Shown: positions 20,502-30,823 of the stretch, one piece after another
Layout: every line of letters starts with the position of its first letter
Position numbering within the stretch: the stretch's first letter is position 1
From: Anthoceros angustus
Lineage: Eukaryota > Streptophyta > Anthocerotopsida > Anthocerotales > Anthocerotaceae
Length of the DNA: 64,000 bases
Assembly (NCBI GenBank): GCA_010909165.1
Contig: MU008183.1
Location: 806,001-870,000 of the forward strand
Direction: 5' to 3'
Notes under the pieces: generated by a model
Seen by the model: the letters and a program-made list of their open reading frames with translations, nothing else
Told to the model about the DNA's origin: nothing
Databases searched by the model: none
Program-made: the position numbers and the translations under genes

Positions 20502-21080
20502 TCATGCATGAAATCTGCAAGGAGCAAGGCAAGGAGAAACCTTTTCTATCCTGGCATGTTTGTCAGGATGACAAGCAGCAGTAAGGGAAAGTTTGTGATG
20601 AAGACAGCTCAGCATGTGTGGATCAGTAAGCTCAAGGAGGCACTCATTGAGATCACGCACTTCTCTTGCTAACTCCTCTATGCTTGTTCTGCGTAGGGTG
20701 TGTTGATGGCGTGGTTCTCTGGTGAGAGTCTTTATCGAACTGAAGATTTCTTGCTTGCGTTGTTGTGAACCTGCATTGGAGACAGAAGGAAGAGGACCTG
20801 CTTGTAGATTTGGGATATGATCAAGAGCGAGTTCTATTGCTTTCACTTGACTTGAACTAAAGATAGTAAGCAAGTTTCTTCTAGCAATTTCTATTTGCCT
20901 CCCTTGATCTTCTACTTTGATTAGAATAGAGCCAATGAAGTTAGCAATAAGTATGGAATCTCCTACTATCTGGCTATACTTCCTAGCAATTCTAATCTTT
21001 GCATTCCTATATTCTATATCTTGTCTTGCAGCCTTAATCTTCTTCCAATAGCCTTGCTTGCGAGGATTAAAAGAATCCAT
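20502..21080 (-). CDS. Pre-gag coiled-coil ORF of Copia-B
   Basis: A clean 192-codon frame lies between the primer site and gag, beginning MDSFNPRKQGYWKKIKAARQ. It is basic at the start, with amphipathic heptad-like helices (KIRIARKYSQIVGDSIL; IEELAREVRDLNECLLEL). It ends with AACHPDKHARIEKVSPCLAPC, a C-x3-DK-x(10)-C-x3-C pattern. The ORF at 30823-30119, in the same position in Copia-C, has a similar layout and ending (VACKRADKKYKQHTFDAPNS, then CPSC). I do not recognise the family. Extra ORFs before gag are unusual for copia elements. It may be an accessory nucleic-acid-binding or structural protein, but that is inference. Confidence 0.55.
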   Translation of the reverse strand: MDSFNPRKQGYWKKIKAARQDIEYRNAKIRIARKYSQIVGDSILIANFIGSILIKVEDQGRQIEIARRNLLTIFSSSQVKAIELALDHIPNLQAGPLPSVSNAGSQQRKQEIFSSIKTLTREPRHQHTLRRTSIEELAREVRDLNECLLELTDPHMLSCLHHKLSLTAACHPDKHARIEKVSPCLAPCRFHA

Positions 21081-21268
21081 CGCGTTGGAGCAAGGATTGG
21101 ATGCACTGAGTGTGCATTATTGAAGATTAGGGAACCTACAAACATGACAGCAATCTTTGGCATGCAATCTAAAGAATCTATACATCATCTAAAAAGAAAT
21201 GAAGAAGAAGATGAAGAAGAAGAGTAGATCAGCATGTCAAGTTGCCCAATGCAAATAGAGAGCAACAA

Positions 21269-21281
21269 TGCTCTGATACCA
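21269..21281 (-). promoter_or_regulatory. Primer binding site of Copia-B (initiator tRNA-Met)
   Basis: On the minus strand it reads TGGTATCAGAGCA, complementary to the 3' end of plant initiator tRNA-Met. It directly abuts the LTR end at 21282. Confidence 0.9.
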
Positions 21282-21297
21282 TGATGAGAATCATAGC
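21282..21297 (-). repeat. Truncated 5' LTR of Copia-B
   Basis: Sixteen bases (tgatgagaatcatagc) match the beginning of the window. After that, Copia-E sequence takes over. Confidence 0.7.
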
Positions 21298-21359
21298 CTT
21301 CACTCACAAAGGTTTTCTGACCACCTTTAGACAGGCCTCTAGGCAAATAGTGAAGTTGT

Positions 21360-21766
21360 TCTATCCCCAAAATGGTAAGTTGTTTTATGTGGCTTCAGGC
21401 ATCTTGCCAGAATCCCTAAGTTCAACGCACACCACGCACAGTTTGGTAGCTTCCAATATAGAAGCTACAACTACTTTATGGCACTTGCGCTTGGCCCACT
21501 TACACTTGCAGGGCATGTAGGGGATGTCAACCAACAATCTGGTCTTATGTTTACCTTCCAAGTTGGGCGCTTTACCTCTATGCCCCGGCTGTGTCGTAGG
21601 CAAGCACGCTAGCAAGTCCTACCCTAGATCACACTCTCAAACATCCCGTATCCTTGAGTTGGTGCATGCTGACCTTTGCGGACCTATGCACACAGCAAGG
21701 TTGTCAGGGAAACTATACATGTTTGTCCTGCTCGATGATTTTAGTCACTGGGCATACCTTTATTTC
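21360..21766 (+). pseudogene. Copia-E GAG-pre-integrase and integrase N-terminal part
   Basis: The frame includes TTLWHLRLAHLHLQGM (GAG-pre-integrase), then CPGCVVGKHASKSYPRS (zinc-binding Cys pair) and LELVHADLCGPM (first catalytic Asp). The frame ends FVLLDDFSHWAYLYF, exactly at the solo LTR. A stop sits after HLQGM. Confidence 0.8.
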
Positions 21767-22028
21767 TGAAGGATCGTGTGGCAGCACATGATGGTGGAAA
21801 GAGAAGAAGAGAGGAGGAGGCAAGTGTAGCTCTCTCACATTGAGATGAGGCTTGGAGGGTATTTATACCCTTCAATAGGGCTCCCTAGGAAGCTCCACAA
21901 GAAGCCCCTAGGAAGGAGCACAAGAAGCTTCCTAGTGATTAGCTTCAGCTAAACTAATGATACTTAACTGACACCTAACTTAGACTAAGTGTATTAGTCT
22001 AAGTACATTGGGCTTTAATACCCTTACA
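21767..22028. mobile_element. Solo LTR of the Copia-A family with 5-bp target duplication
   Basis: This is a 262-bp copy of the Copia-A LTR (TGAAGG...CTTACA). It is flanked by atttc at 21762-21766 and again at 22029-22033. No internal sequence remains, as expected after recombination between two LTRs. It interrupts the Copia-E integrase. Confidence 0.92.
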
Positions 22029-22033
22029 ATTTC

Positions 22034-22330
22034 CTCAAACACAAACCCGAGGCATTTCCTTGTTTCAAGATGTTTCAAGCTTATGTGGAGAACCACACTG
22101 GACAGAAGATCAAAATTTTTTGCATTAACAATGCAGGAGAACTTACATCACCACTTTTTGAGGGACATCTCCTCTCGCACGGGATACAACACCAGAAAAT
22201 TGTCCCGTATTCGCACCAACAATTGGGCAAAGCAGAGCGCTGTCATCGCTCCATCATAGACGGTGTCGCAGCTCTCTTCACACTGCTGGCCTTCCAACCT
22301 ACTTGTGGGCAGAGGCTGCCACTTGTGTCT
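22034..22330 (+). pseudogene. Copia-E integrase, middle part
   Basis: It resumes with AYVENHTGQKIKIFCINNAGEL (second catalytic Asp position reads Asn: INNAGE for RSDNGGE). It continues HLLSHGIQHQKIVPYSHQQLGKAERCH (the PQQNGVAER box, with changes) and stops at the CACTA insertion at 22334. Confidence 0.8.
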
Positions 22331-22333
22331 GCT

Positions 22334-23090
22334 CACTACTAGGAAAAGTATACTTTTACCACGGACATTACTACGGACTTTACAACAGTCATTACTACTC
22401 CCGTAGTAAAACGTCAGTAGTAAACACATAGCGTTAGTATCCGTGGTAAAGTCCAGTATATCGTATATGATGGCTATACTCAGAATACGAAGTATGTACG
22501 GAGTACGTTAACGAAGTCTAGCGTATACTAGTTAATCTTTAAATTACCATACCTTTTACCACGGTATTTACTACGTTGAATAACCACGAACTTTACTACT
22601 GGCCTAATCGTGGTTAAAAATAATGGTTAGTTGACCGAGATTAGCTAACTATAATATATTAACTACAGTTAAATTAGTGGGTTTGGGTAATCATATGTTA
22701 CCATAGTTAATTAATCACGGTTAAGTAATCCGACACTCCGTTGTAAATTCTCGCTGGCTACCATTGTAAATCTCTCCGTTGTAGAAAAAGACCCTGTAGT
22801 AATATTTTATAGTAAATATTTGTAGTAAAATTCTGTAGTAAACATCGTGGTTAAAATATGTAGTAAAATTCTATAGTAATAATACGTAGTAAAATTCTAT
22901 GGTAAAAGTATGTTGTAAAATTCTATGGTAAAAAGTCTGTAGTAGAATTCTACAATAAAAGCTCGTAGTAAATTTCTTTAGTAAAAGTTCGTAGTGAAAT
23001 GTTTAGTAGTGGACTCCCTGTAGTAAATGGAACGTAGCAAAAGATTGGCTGCAAAGTGTATGCAGATTCATAAACGGTGTTGTCAATTTC
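22334..23090. repeat. CACTA left subterminal repeat region
   Basis: It contains many iterations of g[tg]agtaaa, gtggtaaa and ttgtaaat on one strand, typical of the short repeats that CACTA transposases bind. No coding sequence. Confidence 0.8.
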
Positions 23091-23095
23091 ATAAG

Positions 23096-23826
23096 TGGGG
23101 AGGGAAGGGAGGGAAGGGAGGGAAGGGAGGGAAGGAGGAAGGGAGGAAGGAGGAAGGAGGAAGGGAGGAAGGAGGAAGGGAGGAAGGGAGGGAAGGGAGG
23201 GAAGGAGGAAGGGAGGGAAGGAGGAAGGGAGGGAGGAAGGAGGAAGGGAGGGAAGGAGGAAGGGAGGGGAGGAAGGAGGAAGGGAGGGAAGGGAAGGGAG
23301 GAAGGAGGGAGGGAAGGGAGGGAAGGGAGGAAGGGAGGGAAGGGAGGAAGGGAGGAAGGGAGGGAAGGGAGGGAAGGAGGAAGGGAGGGAAGGGAGGAAG
23401 GGAGGGAAGGGAGGAGGAAGGGAGGGAAGGGAGGAAGGGAGGAAGGGAGGAAGGGAGGGAAGGAGGAAGGGAGGAAGGAGGAAGGGAGGGAAGGGAGGAA
23501 GGAGGGGAGGGAAGGAGGAAGGGAGGGAAGGGAGGGAAGGGAGGGAAGGGAGGGAAGGAGGAAGGAGGGAGGAAGGGAGGGAAGGGAGGGAAGGGAGGAA
23601 GGAGGAAGGGAGGGAAGGGAGGGAAGGGAGGGAAGGGAGGGAAGGAGGGAGGGAAGGAGGAAGGGAGGAAGGGAGGGAAGGGAGGGAAGGGAGGAAGGGA
23701 GGAAGGGAGGGAAGGGAGGGAAGGGAGGGAAGGAGGAAGGGAGGGAGGGAGGAAGGGAGGAGGAGGGGACGGAGGGAGGGAGGGAAGGAGGGAGGAGGAA
23801 GGGAGGGAGGAGGAGGGAGGAAGGAG
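23096..23826 (+). repeat. Purine-only (GGGAA/GGA)n array, about 730 bp
   Basis: The plus strand is essentially only G and A (ggaggg, ggaagg, ggagga units) for about 730 bases; the only exception seen is a single c near 23770. Open frames here are low-complexity translations, not genes. The array ends exactly at the Copia-C 3' LTR (23827) and resumes beyond the 5' LTR at about 31415, so Copia-C landed inside it. Confidence 0.95.
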
Positions 23827-24081
23827 TGACAAATATTGGATTGGATTGGTGTAGACCAATTGCTATATTAAACAATTACATTATACATTTGTTAAAACAA
23901 TGAGTATATTAAGAATGACATATAAACCGAACTTAAGCTAGGTAGGGTGAATAGACACACCCTTTCATAGAGACGTAACCCTAATGAATGTACACACCTA
24001 GACTTATAATAGCTATGAACACATTCACACTATACATGTGTACCAAACGAACCCTAATGTATTTACACCCTATTCTCATCA
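23827..24081 (-). repeat. Copia-C 3' LTR
   Basis: It starts tgacaaatattgg and ends ctcatca, followed by ctcccacttga (minus strand polypurine tract CAAGTGGGAG). Copies lie at 31166-31411 and 32352-32605. Confidence 0.88.
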
Positions 24082-24159
24082 CTCCCACTTGAAAATCATT
24101 ACGGGTCTTTGCCTTCTTCCACTACTGCGCCTTGAGGAGACCGTGAGTTCACCGAGTCT

Positions 24160-25090
24160 TGAGATCCTTATGTACTGGCACGAAGCTCAAGATGGCGATG
24201 AATTCGCCATGTGCGCGTTCTTTATTGCTGCCATACGCCCATGCCTCGGCCATAAAGCGCTGAGGCGAGGTTGTAGCTATGGCGTCTCAGTCTCGATGAG
24301 GCTACCACGCCAAGGTGTATCGAGGGACTCATTAGGAGGTTTGCACACCGCTAGAACAATCGCCTGAGTCGGGTCAAGTCCTCCAACCAAGAAGGAGACA
24401 ACAGGGGAGCAAGCGGTGGGGAGACCGCGGGGAAGGCCGCGAGGGACAACCAAAGCTGCTTTGGAGCAAAGGCGCAAGGTTGAATCAAGACCAAGGAAAC
24501 GCTGCTTCAAGAGTCGCTGCAAGGAAGGGTGACATCGCACCATCGGGAGGGACGCAACCGTAATCCGAGGCTGTGAACACCACGTCCATGGGCGGCTTGT
24601 CCAGAGGCCGCACACCAGAAATTATGTACTTGCGCGTAAGCTCAAGAGCACCGCGATGAATTCGGCCATGTGCAGTTCGCTTCTTTATTGCTGCAGCTTA
24701 CGCCCATGCCTCCGGCCATAAAGCGTTGAGTGCAAGGCGAGGTTGTAGCTATGGCGCCCCTGTGTCCGGATGAGGCTACCACCGCCAAGCCGTGTATCGA
24801 GGGACTCATTAGGAGGTTTGCCACACACCTAGAACAATCGCCTGAGCGGGCCAAGTCCTCCAACTGCGAAGCAATCGAGACAAACACGAGGGAGCAAGCG
24901 GTGGGGAGACCATGGAAGGCCGCGAGGGACAACCAAAGCTGCTTTTGGAGCAAAGGCAAGGTTGAATCAAGACCAAGGAAACGCGGTCAAGAGCCGGGCA
25001 AGGAAGGGTGACACCGCACCAGGGGAGGGACGCAACCAATCAGGCCGTGAACACCACGTCCATGGGCGGCTTGTCCAGAGCCGCACACCA
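24160..25090. repeat. Tandem duplication in the antisense-gene region of Copia-C
   Basis: The segment about 24168-24625 is repeated at about 24626-25090 (tgtact...gatgaattcg...cacaccagaaatt). The left copy has lost bases at CNG sites compared with the right (gctgccatacgcc versus gctgcagcttacgcc). The junction coincides with the shared string tgtact. Confidence 0.8.
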
Positions 25091-25739
25091 GAAATTGTGT
25101 ACTCCAGAGCTGTGGTGGAGCAGCGGCACTTCATTCTCGGTGAGTTCGAGTATGAAGGGTCTGACCAGCGTCCTCCTGTGCCTCCTAGGTTTCCTGTTCC
25201 CAGCGATGTGATGTCTGAGACCAAGGTGATCACCCCTGGAACATGGGAGGTGCCGGGCAGTCCGCTGTGGTACAAATGTCATTCTACAGGCCTGATCATG
25301 AAGCGTGTCGAGATTCAGATGTGCCGTGAATTCAAAGGGCACATGGTCAGCCTGTACAGTGAGTGTTACGTCCATCTTGTTGAAGTTCCATAACTTCTCT
25401 ATGTCTCTTGCTGCTTGTAGCTCGTGACATAGCTGTTTCCTAACCCCCTGCTGATCAGCATCACTCGTCTTTAATTCATGCTCCCACTGTCTCCTTTCAG
25501 GGTCTGAAGAGAGACTTGAGGAGGAGAACAGTTTGGAGAATAAGGATAGAATTTCCTACAAAGAGAGGAAGAAGAGGAACTCCCCTCGTACAGCAGATGA
25601 GATCTTCTCCTCTGAGTCTATTGGATATGCATCCTGGGAGAAGATTGGTGATTCTACCACCTCTGAAAGTAGGGGTTCCTTTAAATCTCCTCCTGAAGAT
25701 TCAGACGATGATGACAGCAATGATTGGGGTTGCATCTAG
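24751..25739 (+). CDS. Intron-containing gene antisense to Copia-C, unknown family
   Basis: The ATG at 24751 has good context (agctATGG) and opens MAPLCPDEATTAKPCIEGLI. One frame change near 24970-25010 leads into the frame with VVEQRHFILGEFEYEG, VITPGTWEVPGSPLWYKC and MCREFKGHMVSLY. An intron 25359-25500 (donor GTGAGT, acceptor cctttcag, phase 1) joins to an acidic last exon ending in DDDDSNDWGCI with stop TAG at 25737-25739. The stop is 9 bases from the stop of Copia-C pol on the other strand. The end of the penultimate exon (EFKGHMVSLY, then intron) parallels EFPGHMIHVY, then a phase-1 intron, in the gene at 757-2219. I do not recognise the fold. An upstream copy of the start region lies in the tandem duplicate (ATG 24279). 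Confidence 0.6.
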
Positions 25740-25748
25740 CTTGATAGG

Positions 25749-27518
25749 CTAGACTTTAGATGTGGCAGTGGGATTGCCTTCATGGCTTCCCATGCCAAGT
25801 ACTTTCATGTGCCTTTCGTGAAGTTCCCTGCCAATGGACTTAGTTAATATGTCTGCTGGATTTTCAGCTGTGGGCACGTACTCCAGGCTAATCTGTCCAG
25901 ATTTGATGAGATCACGTATGAAGTGATACTCAACCTCCACGTGCTTTGTCCTGGAATGAAAGACTGGATTGTGAGCTAAACTCATCGATCCTTGATTATC
26001 TGTCTTTATTGTGGTGCAGGCTGGAAGTGGGATTCCAAGTTCCTTAAACATCAACTTGCACCAAGCGATCTCTTCGCAGCACTGTAGATATATTCAAATT
26101 TCAGGCTTGATAAAGCCATTCTGTTTCTTACTAGACCAACAGATTGGTCCTCCAGCTAACATAACTATATAACCTGAGACTGACCTTCTTGTGTCTATGT
26201 CTCCGGCATAATCAGAATCTGTGAAGACATCAAGATGTAAGGGTACTCCAGGTATGTTTCTGTAATTTATACCAATGCTGTGAGTTCCCTTTAAGTATCT
26301 GAAAACTCTTTTAACACCTATCCAGTGTGTTTGTCCTGGGTTTTCCAGATACTGTGATAAGACACTAGTAGCATAGGCTACTTCCGGCCTAGTTGTGTTT
26401 GCTGCATATATGAGTTTCCCAACTGCTTGTCTGTAAGGGACTAAACTCATTTTGCCCTTTTCTAATTGTGTATCAGGACACATGGACTTACTCATTTTCA
26501 GTCCACAAGGTAAAGGGGTTGCAGAAGGTTTAGCATCCTTCAAACCAAGTTGCTCAGCACTATTGAGAAGGTAACGTGGCTGCGTAAGTGAGATTGTTCT
26601 CTTCTTTCTGTCACGTTGAATAAGAATACCAAGGCAGCTCTGTAAGGCTCCTAGGTGTGTCATCTCAAACTTGGTTGATAACATTTTATTAATGTCTTTG
26701 ATGAAGGTGGGACTGTTACAAGCCAATATAAGGTCATCAACATATACTGCCAGGTAACACACTACTTCATTTGCCCTGTACACATATAAGCTTCCATCTG
26801 AAACACATCTAACAAAATTCAAAGCTCGCAGCTCTTCGTCCAGGACAGCATTCCATTCAAGAGCTGATTGTTTCAGTCCATACAGGGTTTTAATTAAGCG
26901 TAAGACATGGTCTTCTTTCCCTTTAACCTCGTATCCTAGTGGCTGTTGCATGTAAATTTCAGTATCCAGCTTTCCATGTAAGAAAGCTGTCTTTACATCA
27001 AACATATCCAGCTCATAGTCATTGTGTGCTGCCAATGCACAGATAGTGCGAAAAGTGGCCAGCTTAACAACAGGAGCATATGTTTCAAGGTAATCGAGGC
27101 CTGGTACTTGAGAAAAACCTCTGGCAACAAGCCTGACTTTATAACGATCAAAGGTACCATCAGCCTTAACCTTTAATTTGAACACCCATTTGCAAGATAC
27201 TGGCTTGCGTCCAGGAGGTAGTTTTGCTAATTCCCATGTTCCATTTTTTATGAGGGAATCGTATTCAGATTGAATGGCCTTCTTCCATTCAACAGCATCA
27301 GGACGTCTCAAAGCTTCTTCATAAGATTGAGGCTCCATGGGATCAAGGTCAACTGCATGTGCAGAAGGTTTCCTAAAGTCTTGTGATTCATAAAAGTCTG
27401 GTGCACGTCTGTCCCGTGTAGGATAACGGCGTACAGGGAGAGGAGGTGGCTCGTCATCCTCAGGGTCACTATCAACAAGAACAGCAGGATCAGGATCAAG
27501 GTCATCAATCTGGAACAA
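25749..27518 (-). pseudogene. Copia-C reverse transcriptase and RNase H (nearly intact)
   Basis: A 474-codon frame (27518-26094) holds a complete copia RT. It shows EWKKAIQSEYDSLIKNGTWE, CKWVFKLKVKADGTFDRYKV, LDMFDVKTAFLHGKLDTEIY, LIKTLYGLKQSALEWN and YLAVYVDDLILACN (the YVDD active site). RNase H begins with DVFTDSDYAGDIDTRRS. The frame stops at 26094 after CWSSKKQNGF, where a small indel removes the STTEAEY box. The last 101 codons (26054-25749) continue in another frame with DNQGSMSLAHNPVFHSRTKH and NPADILTKSIGRELHERHM. It is the best preserved pol in the window. Confidence 0.9.
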
Positions 27519-27657
27519 GGGCCTGTGATCGCAACATCATGAGGAGGTTGGTCTCAAGATCATCGCAAAAATTCAAGATCGCAATCGCTGGTTGTCCTCA
27601 TTATCACTTTGCTGGTGGTCTTCCCCCCCTGCAGGAGCAAACTCCTCATGGGGGTGA

Positions 27658-28847
27658 TCAGGGAAAACCGTGATGAGGAAGAGCAGCTAGATCAAAATCG
27701 TCTGAAGGGATGGGAGGAGCTCCCACTGGCTGCCAAACTTGTTGTTCATCAAAAGTAACACTGCGAGCATAAACTACAGTGTTCTCAGGTACATCATATA
27801 ACTTGTATGCTTTAATACCTTCAGTGTAGCCTATCATAAGGTATTTCTTGGCTTTAGCAGCTAACTTAGCACGTTTCTTCTTAGGGATGAAGGCATAAGC
27901 TATGCATCCAAAGGTTCTAAGGTGTAAGATAGCTGGTTTTCTACCAAAGAAGGCTTCATAGGGAGTTTGTCCAACAAGTGCATTAGTGGGCAGCCTGTTA
28001 TGCAAGTACACTGCTGTCATAAGGGCTTCAGCCCAATAGGAAAGAGGCAGAGAAGCTTGATGAAGCATAGAAGAAGTCATTTCCTGCAAAACAACATTCA
28101 AATGCTCTGCCACACCATTTTGCTGTGGTGTATATACAACGGTAAGTTGCCTTCCTATTCCCTCGGCTGTACAGAAAGATTGAAATTCACCAGAAGTGAA
28201 TTCACCTCCATTGTCTGATCTGAGGGTTTTTAACTGCTTGCCGGTCCAGCGCTCTGTGTACTTCATGTAATCTTTGAATAGAGAAAAGCATTCACTTTTA
28301 GCTTTGAGAATATAAGCCATGACAAACCTTGTCTTGTCATCTGTGAATGTCAGGAAGTACTTGCCGCCACCAATTGAAGGTCGGAGAGAGGTCCATGAGT
28401 CCGTGAACCAGCTCAAGAACCTCAAGCTCAGAGGAGCCTTTATTCTTGAAAGCTCGACGCTTTGGATAAGACAGTTTCACATAGAGGTAGGGTTGGCAGT
28501 GTGCCAATTTTGCCATCAGCATACAGGTCACTGGTTGCAAGTTTCTGTAACTTAGCACTATGTGGGTGACCTAGGCGAGCATGCCACAGCTTAGCTTTAT
28601 CTTCTGACTTACTAGAAGACTCTGTAGAATTAGCAGCTAAGTGTGTTTTTGCTGTATGGCTGTCTGTATGCAGACGAAAGAGGTCATGTGAGGATGACCC
28701 ATAAGCTAGGATCTTACGATGGTCAAAGGCATCGATGATCCTACATTCTGTAGGAGTAAACAAGATGTGAGTATGATTATCCATGTTAAGCTTCCTAACA
28801 GAGATGAGATTCCTAGTCATTTCTGGAACATAGTACACATCTTTCAA
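27658..28847 (-). pseudogene. Copia-C GAG-pre-integrase and integrase
   Basis: The frame 28847-28440 has LWHARLGHPHSAKLQKLATS and CETVLSKA. The frame 28425-27658 (255 codons) carries FLTFTDDKTRFV, LRSDNGGEFTSGEF and VYTPQQNGVAEH of the DDE core, then the C-terminal YLMIGYTEGIKAYKLYDVPE. The first catalytic Asp lies in the break near 28430, where LELVHG and LMDLSP are read in different frames. Confidence 0.88.
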
Positions 28848-28859
28848 GATGAGTTATTC

Positions 28860-29968
28860 TAAGGACTGGAATTTCTGCCCTCGAGACACAAGTGATCCCA
28901 TCACCTAAGTAAACAAATTGATTGTCTAAGCTGTATGACAAAGCATTTTGTCAAAGCATATGTCTTGTTGCACGTGTCAAGGTACCACTCACTTCATCGT
29001 TTACCTTGTGTGTTTGCAGACAAGGTGGGGTTAACAAGAGGATATGCAAACTTCCTAATCCCTCGGGGCGTTGAGCCTTGCTTTTCACCACTACGCTGTG
29101 TCTCGAGTGGAGTTGCCCTCCTTGCGAGGTACTCCGGCCTATTTCTTTCGACATTCGTTTTCCCAATGTCCTGGAATCTGGCACCAGTGGCATTTTCCAG
29201 ATTTATTGGGTTTCTTCTGTGCTGTCCCTCGCCGTGAGGAACCAGCACCTTGAAAGGTATTTGGTTTACCTTTAAAGTTGGGTCTTGCACCCTTGTTTTT
29301 GTTTGTGGTGTAAAGAGCCTGCTGCTTGCCAGCACGCCTGTTCTGTCCTCTTGTAGCCTCTTCCTGGAGAAGAGCTCCCACTAACTCAGAAAATGTTGTG
29401 TGTGGTATTGTGACACCTGCACCCTTAGCGATCTTTGAAGCCTGTAGCTGAGAAGCATTGTAAGATGTCACAAAGTGTGACCATGAGTCAGGCAGAAACA
29501 TCATAAAATACAAGGTAAGGAGCTCATCAGTCAGAGCCTCCTGTGAAGCACTTTCCAGCTTAGAAATAAGGGATCTAAAGTGCCCAACATGTTTTTCAAC
29601 TGTCTCTCCTTCTCTCATTTTACAATTTTGTATGTTGCGAAGGGCTGTCATTTGACTTGTGGTATTACACCGCATGCCTCATGTAATCGTCCAAATCTCA
29701 AAAGATGTATTACAACTGTCAAGACATGTCGAGGTTAGTCCACTTCTCAACAAGTGTGCGCTTCATCCTCACATACCAAGCTTGTACTTTCTTTTCGAGG
29801 AAGAGGGCCTCATCGAGGCATCAAGGACGTGTCTCGCCCTGCTATTCGCCACAACCTCTTGCTTTGTAAGGCTCCTTTCATACGCATGACCCAGATGTCA
29901 TAATCAGTTCCCCCGAATCTATCTTTCTCAGTAAAAACAACACCACCAGCTCCAGTGGTGTCAGCCAT
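28860..29968 (-). pseudogene. Copia-C gag and protease
   Basis: The gag starts at ATG 29968 (MADTTGAGGVVFTEKDRFGG). After frame changes it runs clean from 29675 to 29139 with KMREGETVEKHVGHFRSL, DELLTLYFMMFLPDSWSHFV and a CCHC zinc knuckle CHWCQIPGHWENEC. The protease region is near 29000-28870 (WYLDT-like codons at about 28985, then VYLGDG), with the D-[ST]-G triad not cleanly preserved. Confidence 0.8.
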
Positions 29969-30118
29969 TTGTTAGAATGTGGTGATTCTATCCTATTAGG
30001 AAGAATGGCTATGTAAAGACTTGTAACCTATCCAGACAAGGTACAAATTGAAGAGAAAGACAGGGGAAAGGTAAGATGCTACTGTTGCATCTTAGATAGA
30101 CTGCAAGAGCAGTCCTGT

Positions 30119-30823
30119 CTACAAAGGATGAGCAAACCTACCAACTTGAGGTAAATTGGCTTGTTGATTTGCTAGTCTATTTTCTATCCTTTGATGTCTA
30201 ATCTCCCACCTGTTAAATGCATAAACAGAGCATGAAGGACAGGAATTTGGGGCATCAAAAGTATGTTGCTTATATTTCTTGTCAGCACGTTTGCAGGCAA
30301 CACCTCTGTGTGCTGGATTTGTTAGCAAAACGGGCTTGAGCAAGGTAAGCAACTTGAAGTCCAAATGTCCTATTCGCTCCTTCAATTCTTGCAAGTCAAC
30401 ACCGACTTCAGCTATCTTGTGACGGATGCTCGAAACGCCATCAACATATTGTTGATGTGTTTCTATTCTTGCATTTAATTGTGACACACTAACATGTGGT
30501 GATGTGTGTGTTGTCAGGAAACCCCTAGGGTTACCGTTTACAGCAAGTGGAAGATTGTCTTGGTTTCTAGGTGGTGGAGCAAGCAGCAGATGGCGCTGAT
30601 GTGGGAAGATTGCTTCAATCAGATTATTGAAGGAATCCCTCACAATATGTGAGCGTTCAGGCTGGTCTTGTGTTTGAAGAATCCAATCCAGGGTTTGATG
30701 GTAAAGTGATTCTGCGAACATCAGCCTGCCCTCTTGGATTTGTTGTCCTTTGTGAGCATTCCTCTGTTGGATGCGCTCAGCAGGGCGTTGTCGCCATCGC
30801 TGCCCGTCCATCAGGTTGGCCAT
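30119..30823 (-). CDS. Pre-gag ORF of Copia-C
   Basis: A clean 234-codon frame between primer site and gag, in the same place as 20502-21080 in Copia-B. It has a Gln/Arg-rich start (MANLMDGQRWRQRPAERIQQ), a predicted helical part (LNARIETHQQYVDGVSSIRH, then LQELKERIGHLDFKLLTLLK) and a C-terminal ACKRADKKYKQHTFDAPNSC followed by PSC. The C-x(4-5)-DK-x(10-13)-C-x2-C ending is shared with the Copia-B ORF. I do not recognise it. An ORF this long, unbroken where neighbouring frames are broken, argues for real coding. Confidence 0.6.
   Translation of the reverse strand: MANLMDGQRWRQRPAERIQQRNAHKGQQIQEGRLMFAESLYHQTLDWILQTQDQPERSHIVRDSFNNLIEAIFPHQRHLLLAPPPRNQDNLPLAVNGNPRGFLTTHTSPHVSVSQLNARIETHQQYVDGVSSIRHKIAEVGVDLQELKERIGHLDFKLLTLLKPVLLTNPAHRGVACKRADKKYKQHTFDAPNSCPSCSVYAFNRWEIRHQRIENRLANQQANLPQVGRFAHPL

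Larger units (their letters stand above)
1..21297 (-). mobile_element. Copia-B, Ty1/copia retrotransposon split by nested insertions
   Basis: Read on the minus strand from 21297: an LTR remnant, a tRNA-Met primer site, a pre-gag ORF (21080-20502) and gag (20480-19495). Then comes the inserted gypsy element (19490-8606), followed by protease (8329), integrase (7953-7050), RT and RNase H (7050-5552). Copia-A is inserted next (5551-2295), then the plus-strand intron-containing gene, the polypurine tract and the 3' LTR (280-1). The coding order is right only if the two insertions are removed, which supports nesting. Copia-B is therefore older than both inserts. No target duplication can be checked because the left end is outside the window. 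Confidence 0.7.

Noticed and set aside
23003-23875. Long open frames of Pro/Ser/Leu or Gly/Glu/Arg repeats on both strands (also 31269-31902 and 32491-33219)
   Set aside because: They are translations of purine-only arrays, where stop codons are rare by composition. No complexity, no start context, no family.
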